Of a stretch of 64,000 nt of DNA, positions 42,016 to 50,122 are shown piece by piece. Under the pieces are notes generated by a model. The model worked only from the letters and a program-made list of their open reading frames with translations, was not told where the DNA came from and ran no database searches. Position 1 is the first letter of the stretch. The number at the start of each line of letters is the position of its first letter. The position numbers and the translations under genes were made by a program. This DNA is from Jeongeupia wiesaeckerbachi (GTDB lineage Bacteria; Pseudomonadota; Gammaproteobacteria; Burkholderiales; Chitinibacteraceae), in the NCBI RefSeq assembly GCF_050916355.1, contig NZ_CP136946.1:496001-560000 (forward strand). The letters are read 5' to 3'.

Positions 42016-43166
42016 ATCCCCCCGGCCTCGTCTGTGCGCTTGGCACCGGCATCGACGCCGTGCGCGAACGGCTGTTCGCCGGCGACAGCCCCGGCATGAT
42101 CGTGACCGACGCCTACAGCCCCGGCCGGCCGCTGCTGCTCGGCACCGTCCCCGACGCCCTGCCGGCGATCGATCAGGCGCCGCCGCAACACCGTTCACGC
42201 AACAACGCACTGCTGGCCGCGACATTCGCGCAGATCGCCACGCGGTATCGGGATCTGACCGCCGGGCTGGACCCGGCGCGGATCGCCATCGTGCTCGGCA
42301 CCAGCACCTCGGGCATCTTTGAGGGCGAAGTCGCCATGGCCGAATTCGGCCAGACCGGCGCACTGCCCGAGCACTACCACTACGGCCAGCAGGAGCTCGG
42401 CTCGCCGGCGCAATGGCTGGCGGGCGAGCTTGGCATCAAAGGCCCGGCATACGGCATCTCGACCGCGTGTTCGTCGAGCGCCAAGGCGCTGGCCGCGGGC
42501 GCCCGGCTGATCGAAACCGGCGTCGCCGATCTGGTGATCGCCGGCGGCGTCGATACACTGGCCGCGTTCACCGTCGCCGGCTTTACCGCGCTCGAATCGG
42601 TCAGCGTCGCGCGCTGCTTGCCGTTCTCGCGCAATCGCAACGGCATCAATATCGGCGAAGGTGCGGCACTGTTCCTGCTGAGCCGGACCAAATCGCCGGT
42701 CGCGCTGGCCGGCTGGGGCGAAAGCTCGGACGGCCATCATGTGTCGGCGCCCGATCCGAGCGGTCGCGGCGCACAGCGCGCGATCGAAGCCGCCCTGCAG
42801 CGCGCCGGCAAAACCGCCGCCGATATCGGCTATGTGAACCTGCACGGCACCGCGACACGGCAGAACGATGCGATGGAGAGTCTTGCCGTCGCCACTGCCC
42901 TGCCCGGCGTAGCGGCAAGCTCGACCAAGCCGTTGACCGGCCATACGCTCGGTGCTGCCGGCGCGATCGAAGCCGCGCTGTGCTGGATCACGCTGACCGA
43001 CGATCTGCAGCGGCTGCCGCCGCACGTCTGGGACGGCGACGCCGACCCGGACATTGCGCCGCTACCGCTGGTCGGCATCGGCGCGCGAGCCGACGTCCGC
43101 GCCGCGCTGTCGACATCGTTCGCCTTCGGCGGCAACAATATCGCCCTGATCCTGGAGCGGACATGA
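42003..43166 (+). CDS. apeO: Aryl polyene cluster: beta-ketoacyl-ACP synthase 1
   Basis: A 387-residue ketosynthase of the FabF type with an intact catalytic triad: Cys156 in STACSSSAKA, His281 in NLHGTAT, and His314 in KPLTGHTLGAAG. It should condense malonyl-ACP with the aryl or growing polyene chain. In characterised systems this enzyme (ApeO) works as a heterodimer with a non-catalytic partner (ApeC); no full-length partner is visible here. It is coupled to the next gene by ATGA. Confidence 0.9.
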   Translation: MIYLHPPGLVCALGTGIDAVRERLFAGDSPGMIVTDAYSPGRPLLLGTVPDALPAIDQAPPQHRSRNNALLAATFAQIATRYRDLTAGLDPARIAIVLGTSTSGIFEGEVAMAEFGQTGALPEHYHYGQQELGSPAQWLAGELGIKGPAYGISTACSSSAKALAAGARLIETGVADLVIAGGVDTLAAFTVAGFTALESVSVARCLPFSRNRNGINIGEGAALFLLSRTKSPVALAGWGESSDGHHVSAPDPSGRGAQRAIEAALQRAGKTAADIGYVNLHGTATRQNDAMESLAVATALPGVAASSTKPLTGHTLGAAGAIEAALCWITLTDDLQRLPPHVWDGDADPDIAPLPLVGIGARADVRAALSTSFAFGGNNIALILERT

Positions 43167-43633
43167 CCGATCGCGGCTCGCAGCCCCCTTCATTCTTGCC
43201 GATCGCCGACTACCTGCCGCACTCGGGCCGGATGGTGCTGCTCGATCGCGTCGTGTCGACCGCGCCCAATACGCTGACCGCCGCGACGACGATCCGCGCC
43301 GATTCGCCGTTCTGCGACGGCGTCGCCGTCGGCGGCTGGGTCGGCGTCGAATACATGGCACAGACGATCGCGGCGCTGGCCGGCTTTGAAGCCCGGCAAC
43401 GCGGCGAGTCGGTCAAGGTTGGCTTTTTGGTCGGCACCCGCCGCTATGATTGCGAGCTGCCGGCATTCCGCGTCGGCCAGACGCTCAGCGTCACGGTGCT
43501 GCGCGAATTCCAGGCCGACAACGGCGTCGCGGTCATGGACTGCATCATCGCGATCGACGGTGCGCCCGTCGCCCACGCACAACTCTCGGCCTACCAGCCG
43601 GACAATCTCGACGACTATCTGAAGCAGGCATGA
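43163..43633 (+). CDS. apeP: Aryl polyene cluster: 3-hydroxyacyl-ACP dehydratase subunit
   Basis: A 156-residue hot-dog dehydratase (ApeP/FabZ-like). The helix motif GGWVGVEYMAQTIAALAG carries the catalytic acidic residue, but the histidine of the usual HFxG motif is missing; DSPFCDGVAVGG occupies that place. It probably completes one active site with the dehydratase domain of the ligase fusion at 31678-33336, which has HFDGHF, matching the ApeI:ApeP heterocomplex described for aryl polyenes. It is coupled by ATGA to both neighbours. Confidence 0.88.
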   Translation: MTDRGSQPPSFLPIADYLPHSGRMVLLDRVVSTAPNTLTAATTIRADSPFCDGVAVGGWVGVEYMAQTIAALAGFEARQRGESVKVGFLVGTRRYDCELPAFRVGQTLSVTVLREFQADNGVAVMDCIIAIDGAPVAHAQLSAYQPDNLDDYLKQA

Positions 43634-44367
43634 ATACACACAAGCACACCGTACTCGTCACCGGCGCGTCGCGCGGCATCGGCCGCGCCATCGCCAAGCG
43701 GCTGGCCCGTGATGGCTACGACCTGATCCTGCACTGCCGCTCGCGCCGCGATGACGCCGACGCACTGGCCGGCGAACTCGCCATGCAATTCGGCATCGCC
43801 ACCCGGGTATTGCAGTTCGACGTCGCCGACCGCGCGGCGGCACGCGCGGCGCTCGAGCTTGACGTCGCCGAGCACGGCGCGCCCTACGGTGTCGTCTGCA
43901 ACGCCGGCATCGCCGCCGACGCGGCGTTTCCGGCGATGACGAGCGACGACTGGGATGGTGTGATCCATACCAATCTCGACGGTTTCTACAATGTGCTGCA
44001 CCCGCTGGTGATGCCGATGGTGCAGACGCGCAAGCCCGGCCGCATCGTCACGCTGTCGTCGGTATCGGGGCTGATCGGCAACCGCGGCCAGGTCAACTAC
44101 AGCGCCGCGAAGGCCGGCATCATCGGCGCGACCAAGGCGCTGGCGGTCGAGCTCGCGAAGCGCAAGATCACCGTCAATTGCGTCGCGCCGGGGCTGATCG
44201 ACACCGAGATGGTCAGCGATGAGGTCCGCGAACATGCGTTGAAAGCGATCCCGGCGCAACGCATGGGATCACCCGACGAAGTCGCCGCCGCCGTGGCCTT
44301 CCTGCTGTCCAGCGACGCGAGCTACATCACCCGGCAGGTGATTTCGGTCAACGGAGGCCTGGCATGA
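43630..44367 (+). CDS. apeQ: Aryl polyene cluster: 3-oxoacyl-ACP reductase
   Basis: A 245-residue short-chain dehydrogenase (FabG-like) that reduces the beta-keto group during each round. NADPH fold TGASRGIG (11-18), NAG (91-93), catalytic Ser143/144 and Tyr157-x3-Lys161 (YSAAKAG) are all intact. The C-terminal PGLIDTEMV and ITRQVISVNGG match FabG. No enoyl reductase is present in the cluster, which explains why double bonds are kept. Its stop overlaps an ATG that opens a 44-codon frame. Confidence 0.93.
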   Translation: MNTHKHTVLVTGASRGIGRAIAKRLARDGYDLILHCRSRRDDADALAGELAMQFGIATRVLQFDVADRAAARAALELDVAEHGAPYGVVCNAGIAADAAFPAMTSDDWDGVIHTNLDGFYNVLHPLVMPMVQTRKPGRIVTLSSVSGLIGNRGQVNYSAAKAGIIGATKALAVELAKRKITVNCVAPGLIDTEMVSDEVREHALKAIPAQRMGSPDEVAAAVAFLLSSDASYITRQVISVNGGLA

Positions 44368-44498
44368 TGCGCTACTGCGAAGCCCGCTCACTGCCTTGTG
44401 TCCTCGCTCGCTCCTCGCTGTACCGTGCGTACTCTCTCGTCACTCGCTCCGACACGCCTTGTGCTCGGGCTTCTCGCTACGCGCAGGAGGTCGTATGA
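44364..44498 (+). CDS. 44-codon spacer reading frame between ketoreductase and ketosynthase genes
   Basis: Starts at the ATG overlapping the ketoreductase stop (ATGA at 44364-44367), reads through the whole repeat-like spacer, and ends at the TGA overlapping the ketosynthase start (ATGA at 44495-44498). The peptide is Arg/Ser/Ala/Cys-rich, without a recognised domain. The exact fit at both ends suggests a role in translational coupling, although chance cannot be excluded in GC-rich DNA. Confidence 0.35.
   Translation: MMRYCEARSLPCVLARSSLYRAYSLVTRSDTPCARASRYAQEVV
44377..44477 (+). repeat. Repeat-like element with inverted arms
   Basis: GCGAAGCCCGCTCAC (44377-44391) and GTGCTCGGGCTTCTCGC (44461-44477) are imperfect inverted arms about 70 nt apart, enclosing CTCGCT-rich sequence with a GTAC-CGTGC-GTAC core. 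The codon use and composition differ from the flanking genes. Confidence 0.45.
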
Positions 44499-45730
44499 CG
44501 CGCCGCGTCGTCGTCACCGGCATGGCCGGCATCAGCCCGATCGGCTGCGACTGGCCAACGATCGAAGCCGCCTTGCGGGCCGAACAGAATGCGATCCACT
44601 ATCTGGCCGAATGGGAAGAATATGTCGGTCTCAACACCCGGCTCGGCGCCCCGGCGGCGGCATTCGCCTTGCCGAGCGAGACGTATACGCGCAAGCGCAC
44701 CCGCAGCATGGGCCGGATCGCGCTGATGGCGTGCCGCGCCAGCGAGCTGGCGCTGCTGGACGCCGGCCTGCTCGACAACGCCGCCTTGCTCGGCAGTGGC
44801 CGTGTCGGTGTCTCGTACGGCTCGTCGGCCGGTTCGCCACCGGCAATCGGCGACTTCGGCCGGATGATCTACGAGAAGACGACCGAGGGCGTCAACGCCA
44901 ACAGCTACATCAAGATGATGGCGCACACGACGCCGGTGAATATCGCGGTGTTCTTCGGCCTGACCGGCCGGGTCCTCACCACGTCGAGCGCATGCACCTC
45001 GGGCAGCCAGGGCATCGGCTACGCCTACGAGGCGATCCGCTACGGCGCGGCCGACGTGATGATCGCCGGTGGCGCCGAGGAATTGTCGGCAACCGAGGCG
45101 GCGGTATTCGACACGCTGTTCGCCACCAGCACCCGCAATGACGAGCCCAAGCTGACGCCGCGCCCCTATGACGCCGGCCGCGACGGTCTGGTGATCGGCG
45201 AAGGCGCGTGCACGCTGATCCTCGAGGAGTACGAACACGCGAAGGCGCGCGGCGCGACGATCCACGCCGAGCTGGTCGGCTTCGGCACCAATTGCGACGG
45301 CACCCACGTGACCCAGCCGCAAGCGGCGACGATGGCGCAGGCGATGCGGCTGGCGCTCAAGGATGCGGGCCTGCCCGTCGACGCGATCGGCTACGTCAAC
45401 GGTCACGGCACGGCGACCGAACAGGGTGACATCGCCGAAACGCACGCGACGCACGCGGTGTTTGGCGCACGGATGCCGATTTCGTCGCAGAAGAGCTACG
45501 TCGGCCACACACTCGGTGCCTGCGGTGCGCTCGAGGCGTGGTGGAGCATCGAGATGATGCGCAATGGCTGGTTTGCGCCGACGGTCAATCTGACCGACAT
45601 CGATCCGCGCTGCGCCGCGCTGGATTACATTACCTCGGGCGGGCGCTCGCTCGACTGCGACTATGTCATGAGCAACAACTTCGCTTTCGGCGGCATCAAT
45701 ACCTCGCTGATCTTCAAGAAAACCGCCTGA
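44495..45730 (+). CDS. apeR: Aryl polyene cluster: beta-ketoacyl-ACP synthase 2
   Basis: A 411-residue ketosynthase with Cys167 in SSACTSGSQ, His304 in NGHGTATEQGD and His338 in KSYVGHTLGACG, so it is catalytically complete. The N-terminal VVVTGMAGISPIG and length are typical of FabF. It corresponds to ApeR, proposed to act in the first condensation or in parallel with ApeO. AGGAGG precedes the ATG. It is the last gene of the cluster; no clear terminator follows. Confidence 0.9.
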   Translation: MTRRVVVTGMAGISPIGCDWPTIEAALRAEQNAIHYLAEWEEYVGLNTRLGAPAAAFALPSETYTRKRTRSMGRIALMACRASELALLDAGLLDNAALLGSGRVGVSYGSSAGSPPAIGDFGRMIYEKTTEGVNANSYIKMMAHTTPVNIAVFFGLTGRVLTTSSACTSGSQGIGYAYEAIRYGAADVMIAGGAEELSATEAAVFDTLFATSTRNDEPKLTPRPYDAGRDGLVIGEGACTLILEEYEHAKARGATIHAELVGFGTNCDGTHVTQPQAATMAQAMRLALKDAGLPVDAIGYVNGHGTATEQGDIAETHATHAVFGARMPISSQKSYVGHTLGACGALEAWWSIEMMRNGWFAPTVNLTDIDPRCAALDYITSGGRSLDCDYVMSNNFAFGGINTSLIFKKTA

Positions 45731-45958
45731 AGCCACGCGACGCACGACACTGAGCAAAACCGCCGTAGCCCTGCCCTTCGGGTTGGGCGGCGGCGGGGCG
45801 AACTGCGGGCGAACCCGTACCCGTGGCGCAGCTGCGGGCCCCCGCCACGTGACCGCAAATGGGCCTTGAGCAGGCGCGGAGCTGGCGAACGTAAATCATT
45901 GCCACGTCGCCACCGGGCAGTGGCCGATATACTCGCCGCTTTTCTCACCGTGCTCGCG
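45731..45958. other. GC-rich gap after the aryl polyene cluster
   Basis: 228 nt with several overlapping GC-rich inverted repeats (for example GGCGGGGCGAACTGCG against CGCAGCTGCGGG-CCCCGCC near 45787-45848) but no T-tract terminator and no convincing frame. It could be a repeat element or a structured 3' end of the operon. Confidence 0.4.
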
Positions 45959-46801
45959 ATGTCCCGCTTCATATTGCCGACCACGGCATTCCGCCGACTC
46001 GTCGGACTCTTCGTCCTCGCGCTCGCAATCCCGAGCGCCTATGCAGCGCCGGTACGCTTTCTGCTGACCTTCGACGACGGCCCAAGTCTGTGGTCGTCAC
46101 AACCGACCGCCCGCATTCTTGCCCAGCTGGCCGACAATCCGGTCACGCCCGGCATCAAGGCAATCTTCTTCGTTCAGACCGAACACGAATCACACGGCGG
46201 CAGCACCGAAGGCGAGGCGCTGATCCGCGCCGAGTGCTGGGCCGGCCACCGCGTCGGCGTGCACGCCGGCACGGTGGAGGGGCATATTCCGCACACCGAG
46301 CTGCCTTCGCCCGAGCTGGCGCGTTCGCTGCAGACCGGCCGCGCGCATCTGCTGGCGCTGTGCGACAACGTTTCGTCGCTGATCCGCCCGCCGGACTGGC
46401 TGTTCGACGATCGTACGGCGGCGGTCTACCGTTCGCTGGGGATGGAAATGCTGCTGGCCGACGTACGCGCCTTCGACGGCAAGATCTACGGCTGGTATGC
46501 CAGCCTGCGCCGGCGCAGCAACATCACGAACGAACTCGAACGCGTGCGTGATGCCATCGCCGCCGGCCGGATGCCGGTGGTCGACGGCGTCACGCCGGTC
46601 GTCGTCGGCTTCCACGACACCAATCCGTACACCGCATCGCACATGAGCGAATACCTGCAGATCCTCGTCGAGGAAGCGGCGGCGGTCGGCCTGCCGCTCG
46701 CCGACCCGCCGTTCTACACCAACGGACGCGCGCTCGAGCACGCGGCGCGGCTGCGCGGCGAGCGCGACAGCTACGCCAGAACCGAGTGGCCGACGCCTTA
46801 G
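45959..46801 (+). CDS. Secreted polysaccharide deacetylase family protein
   Basis: A 280-residue protein with a signal peptide (about residues 1-29, ending AYA) and a NodB-type deacetylase domain. TFDDGPS (residues 37-43) supplies the catalytic base and metal-binding aspartates, and HRVGVH stands for the metal-binding H-x3-4-H motif, somewhat divergent. Late features such as VVGFHDT fit the final catalytic histidine. The substrate could be chitin oligomers, peptidoglycan or another N-acetylated glycan and cannot be told from sequence. It is separate from the aryl polyene operon by 228 nt. Confidence 0.82.
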   Translation: MSRFILPTTAFRRLVGLFVLALAIPSAYAAPVRFLLTFDDGPSLWSSQPTARILAQLADNPVTPGIKAIFFVQTEHESHGGSTEGEALIRAECWAGHRVGVHAGTVEGHIPHTELPSPELARSLQTGRAHLLALCDNVSSLIRPPDWLFDDRTAAVYRSLGMEMLLADVRAFDGKIYGWYASLRRRSNITNELERVRDAIAAGRMPVVDGVTPVVVGFHDTNPYTASHMSEYLQILVEEAAAVGLPLADPPFYTNGRALEHAARLRGERDSYARTEWPTP

Positions 46802-46853
46802 TCGTTCCGGTCCGGGTCAAGCGAACAAGGCGTGTCCCCGCGCCCCGAACCGG

Positions 46854-48155
46854 TTAGCGCCCGGCGAGCCGATCGGCCGCCACCGCCTGCTCCAGCGCGG
46901 CATCGACCGCATCGATCACGACCTTGCTGCTCAGGATCGAATCGTGGGTTTCGTCGAAACCCTGCACCCGTGCTGCCTGTTGCTGGGCCGGCATCGCCAG
47001 CTGACTGGTCAGCGCGATCGTGCCGTCGCTGTTGCCCTGCACCAGCAGGCTGCTGCCCCGGTAGCCGAAAAACAGCTGATGCTGCAGCGAGCCCGGCAAG
47101 CGATGCGCCCACAAATCGCGCAGGAAATCGCTGTCGGGTGCGATGTCCTGCCACGACGGAATCGCCACCGGCGAACGGCTGGCGCCGAGTTGCGCCAGCG
47201 CATCGCCGCCCCAAGGCGTCGATAGCGTGACCAAGAGCATCACCGGCTGCTTTGCGTCCGATCTGGCCATGCGCTGGATCGCCCGCCGCGACACCAGGCC
47301 GCCGACGCTGTGGGCAACGACAATCATCCGGCTGAATCCGTACTGCTTCTGCAGGCTCTGCAACAGGTCGGCGAGCGTGTCGCCGCTGTGGAACAGCCGC
47401 ATGCCGCTCGGGTACTGGTAGACCCAGGGCTGGAAGCGATCATGGTCGAGACTGGCGATCAGCCTCGTCCATTGCTGCGGATAGCCACCGACGCCGTGGA
47501 CGAAGAGCACCGGCGTCCGGTCGCCACGATACGGTTCGAGAAAATAGACGCCCATGCCCATTTCGGAAACGAAATCGAGCGGCGCCCACAGCCCCTTGGC
47601 GCCGAAGGTGCGGCCAAAGCGCGCATCGTCGAGCGATGCGCCGCGGCCGGCAAACAGCTGCAGCCTGCGCGCCTCGGCCGGTACGGCGGCGTTCTGCAAC
47701 GCGGTACGAATGCCCGCGGGCAGCGCCGGCATGCCGGCGTTCAATGCAAAGCGCTGTTGCGCCGACTCGGTCCCGGGACCGAGCTGCAGCCCCGCCGGCA
47801 GGCCGACCAGCGCCGCCGCTTCGCCGTCGTCGGCGCGGCCATTGCCGTTGCGATCGTGATACGCCGCCAGCAGGTAACGCCCCTGCTGCGGCACCAGAAA
47901 GGCGAAATAGCCGCCTTCGCCGAGGCGGCTCAACGACACGACATGCGGGCCATCCGGATCAAGCCGCAACAAGGCGATCTCGACCTGATCGATGGTCAGG
48001 CCGCCGAGCTGCACCACGCCGCTGACGACGCCGTTGCGGGCGATCTCGTTGCTGTTGGCCTCGAGCCGGGCGAGTCGCCGGGCAAGGCCGCAGCCACTCA
48101 GCGCTGCGATCAGCAGCAGGATCAGCAGGCAGCGCAAGCCATGAGCAGAAACCAT
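46854..48155 (-). CDS. Alpha/beta-hydrolase lipoprotein, lipase-like
   Basis: A 433-residue lipoprotein with a lipobox ALSGC near residue 22 and GGAGGAAGG directly before the chosen ATG at 48155. The N-terminal third (about 40-115) is a beta-rich domain with the calcium-loop-like DRNGNGRADDGE. The C-terminal part is an alpha/beta hydrolase: oxyanion VLFVHGVGG, nucleophile in VAHSVGG, acid and histidine further on (HDSILSS near the end). It resembles PGAP1/lipase-type esterases; the substrate is unknown. It converges with the deacetylase gene. Confidence 0.8.
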   Translation of the reverse strand: MVSAHGLRCLLILLLIAALSGCGLARRLARLEANSNEIARNGVVSGVVQLGGLTIDQVEIALLRLDPDGPHVVSLSRLGEGGYFAFLVPQQGRYLLAAYHDRNGNGRADDGEAAALVGLPAGLQLGPGTESAQQRFALNAGMPALPAGIRTALQNAAVPAEARRLQLFAGRGASLDDARFGRTFGAKGLWAPLDFVSEMGMGVYFLEPYRGDRTPVLFVHGVGGYPQQWTRLIASLDHDRFQPWVYQYPSGMRLFHSGDTLADLLQSLQKQYGFSRMIVVAHSVGGLVSRRAIQRMARSDAKQPVMLLVTLSTPWGGDALAQLGASRSPVAIPSWQDIAPDSDFLRDLWAHRLPGSLQHQLFFGYRGSSLLVQGNSDGTIALTSQLAMPAQQQAARVQGFDETHDSILSSKVVIDAVDAALEQAVAADRLAGR

Positions 48156-48211
48156 CGCCTTCCTCCGGGGCCTTGTCGCCAGGGCAATGCCTTCAGCATA
48201 TGCACAGGCCA

Positions 48212-48242
48212 ACAGAAAGGCCGCCCTCGGGCGGCCTTTCAT
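48212..48242 (-). terminator. Terminator of the dusB-purD operon
   Basis: An 11-bp stem (48215-48225 with 48230-48240), ending CCTTTC on the minus strand. It starts 13 nt past the purD stop. Confidence 0.75.
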
Positions 48243-48255
48243 GATGCAAAGACGC

Positions 48256-49530
48256 TTACTTGCGCGTGATTGCGCGCCAGCCGATATCGCGGCGGAACTG
48301 CATGCCGTCGAACTGCACGCCGTCGAGGATCTCGTAGGCGCGCTTCTGCGCCTGCTTGAAGCCCTCGCCGAACGCGGTCACGCACAGCACGCGGCCACCG
48401 CTGGTGACCGGGCGGCCCGCGTCGTCGAGCTTGGCGCCGGCGTGGAACACATGGCCGTCGTCGAGCTGCCCCGGCAGGCCGGTGATCACATCACCGGTAC
48501 GCGGGGTTTCCGGGTAGTTGGCCGCGGCCATGACGATGCCGAGCGCCACGCGACGGTCCCACTCGGCTTCGATCTGGTCGAGCGTGCCGTCGATGCCGTG
48601 CTCGATCAGCGTCACGAGGTCGCTCTTCAGCCGCAGCATGATCGGCTGGGTTTCCGGATCGCCGAAGCGGCAGTTGAATTCGACCACCTTGACCGAGCCG
48701 TCTTCGCCGACCATCAGCCCGGCGTAGAGGAAACCGGTGTAGACGACACCATCCTTGGCCATGCCGGCCACCGTCGGCAGGATCACCTCGCGCATTGCCT
48801 TGGCATGGATGTCCGGCGTGACCACCGGCGCCGGGCTGTACGCGCCCATGCCGCCGGTATTCGGGCCTTCGTCGTTGTCCAAGAGGCGCTTGTGATCTTG
48901 CGAGCTGGCCATCGGCAACACGTTCTTGCCGTCGACCATGACGATGAAGCTCGCCTCTTCGCCACTCAGGAACTCTTCGATCACCACGCGGGCGCCGGCG
49001 TCGCCGAACTTGTTGCCCTCGAGCATCATGTCGATCGCCGCGTGCGCCTCGTCCAGCGTCATCGCGACGACAACGCCCTTGCCGGCGGCCAGGCCGTCGG
49101 CCTTGATGACGATCGGTGCGCCTTTCGCGTCGATATAGGCATGCGCCTGAGCGGCGTCGCTGAAGGTTTCATAGTCGGCGGTCGGAATGCCGTGGCGCTT
49201 CATGAAGGCCTTGGCAAAGTCCTTCGACCACTCAAGCTGCGCACCGGCCTTGGTCGGTCCGAAGATCTTCAGCCCTTCGGCACGGAAGACATCGACGATG
49301 CCTTTCGACAGCGGCGCTTCCGGGCCGACCAGCGTGAACGCGACGTTTTCGCGCTTGGCGAACTCGATCAGCACCGGAATATCGGTGATCGGTACGTTGG
49401 TCAGGTTCGGCTCGAGCGCGGTACCGGCATTGCCCGGCGCGACAAAGACTTTGCCGACGCGTGGCGACTGGGCGATTTTCCACGCCAGCGCATGTTCGCG
49501 ACCGCCGTTGCCGATGACGAGAATATTCAT
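48256..49530 (-). CDS. purD: Phosphoribosylamine-glycine ligase
   Basis: Second step of de novo purine synthesis: ATP-dependent joining of glycine to 5-phosphoribosylamine. 424 residues with the ATP-grasp fold. MNILVIGNGGREHALAWK opens the enzyme, GLAAGKGVVVA is the nucleotide loop and VVEFNCRFGDPETQ is the metal-binding signature. The ATG at 49530 follows pagP by 19 nt. It is the last gene of a dusB-fis-purH-pagP-purD operon. Confidence 0.97.
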   Translation of the reverse strand: MNILVIGNGGREHALAWKIAQSPRVGKVFVAPGNAGTALEPNLTNVPITDIPVLIEFAKRENVAFTLVGPEAPLSKGIVDVFRAEGLKIFGPTKAGAQLEWSKDFAKAFMKRHGIPTADYETFSDAAQAHAYIDAKGAPIVIKADGLAAGKGVVVAMTLDEAHAAIDMMLEGNKFGDAGARVVIEEFLSGEEASFIVMVDGKNVLPMASSQDHKRLLDNDEGPNTGGMGAYSPAPVVTPDIHAKAMREVILPTVAGMAKDGVVYTGFLYAGLMVGEDGSVKVVEFNCRFGDPETQPIMLRLKSDLVTLIEHGIDGTLDQIEAEWDRRVALGIVMAAANYPETPRTGDVITGLPGQLDDGHVFHAGAKLDDAGRPVTSGGRVLCVTAFGEGFKQAQKRAYEILDGVQFDGMQFRRDIGWRAITRK

Positions 49531-49549
49531 TGTGTAACTCCAAACCCGC

Positions 49550-50110
49550 TTATTTGAATTCGTAGCGGCCGAACACGAAGCCGACGTTGCCACTGTTGAG
49601 ACCGCTGTTCAGCGACGGAATGAACGTCCCCATCAGCGAGGCCCGCCACACGCGCAGCGACAGCACCGGCAGGATGTACGGAAACGGAATCCGGTTGAGG
49701 ATGTCCGCACGCGACGTCAGCCCGACCGTGTAGCCGGCCCCCACCGATACGATGCTGGTGGACGGCCAGTACCAGACCTTGGCATAGCCGAGCATCAGTT
49801 GCGGGTCTTCGTGCGAGTCCGAGAACACCATGCCGTACAGCAGGTCCTGGTTGCCGTTCTCGTCGACCAGACGCTTGCCCAGACCGCCGCCCCAGGCCTT
49901 GGCGTTCAGCTCTTCGAGCTTCTCGTCGGTCCAGGTATGCGGGTCGTGCCAGGTGTAGCCGGTCAGGTACAAGTCCCAGCTACCCTCGTCGGCGATCTTG
50001 TTGACGTGACTGCACGCACTGCCGAGCCATTCGCCCATATTGCCGCAATCGGCCTGCGCCGGCGAAGCCAGCGCAAGCGTCGTGGCGGCGGTTGCCAACC
50101 AGCGTTTCAT
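49550..50110 (-). CDS. pagP: Lipid A palmitoyltransferase PagP family
   Basis: An outer-membrane eight-strand barrel enzyme that moves a palmitate from phospholipid to lipid A, protecting against antimicrobial peptides. 186 residues with a signal peptide (1-20, ending AQA). The catalytic residues fit: His55 in YTWHDPHTW and Asp98-Ser99 in VFSDS, with the same 43-residue spacing as His33/Asp76 in E. coli PagP. WGGGLGKR and the C-terminal NSGNVGFVFGRYEFK also match. It sits between purH and purD with gaps of 12 and 19 nt, an unusual place for this gene. Confidence 0.9.
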   Translation of the reverse strand: MKRWLATAATTLALASPAQADCGNMGEWLGSACSHVNKIADEGSWDLYLTGYTWHDPHTWTDEKLEELNAKAWGGGLGKRLVDENGNQDLLYGMVFSDSHEDPQLMLGYAKVWYWPSTSIVSVGAGYTVGLTSRADILNRIPFPYILPVLSLRVWRASLMGTFIPSLNSGLNSGNVGFVFGRYEFK

Positions 50111-50122
50111 CGCGCCTCCGGC

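Noticed and set aside
36611..44477. The thioesterase insert and the 44377-44477 element as copies of one repeat family.
   Set aside because: Both have GTAC-N5/6-GTAC cores in CGCTCG-rich DNA, but an alignment by eye does not hold over the full length, so I list them separately.
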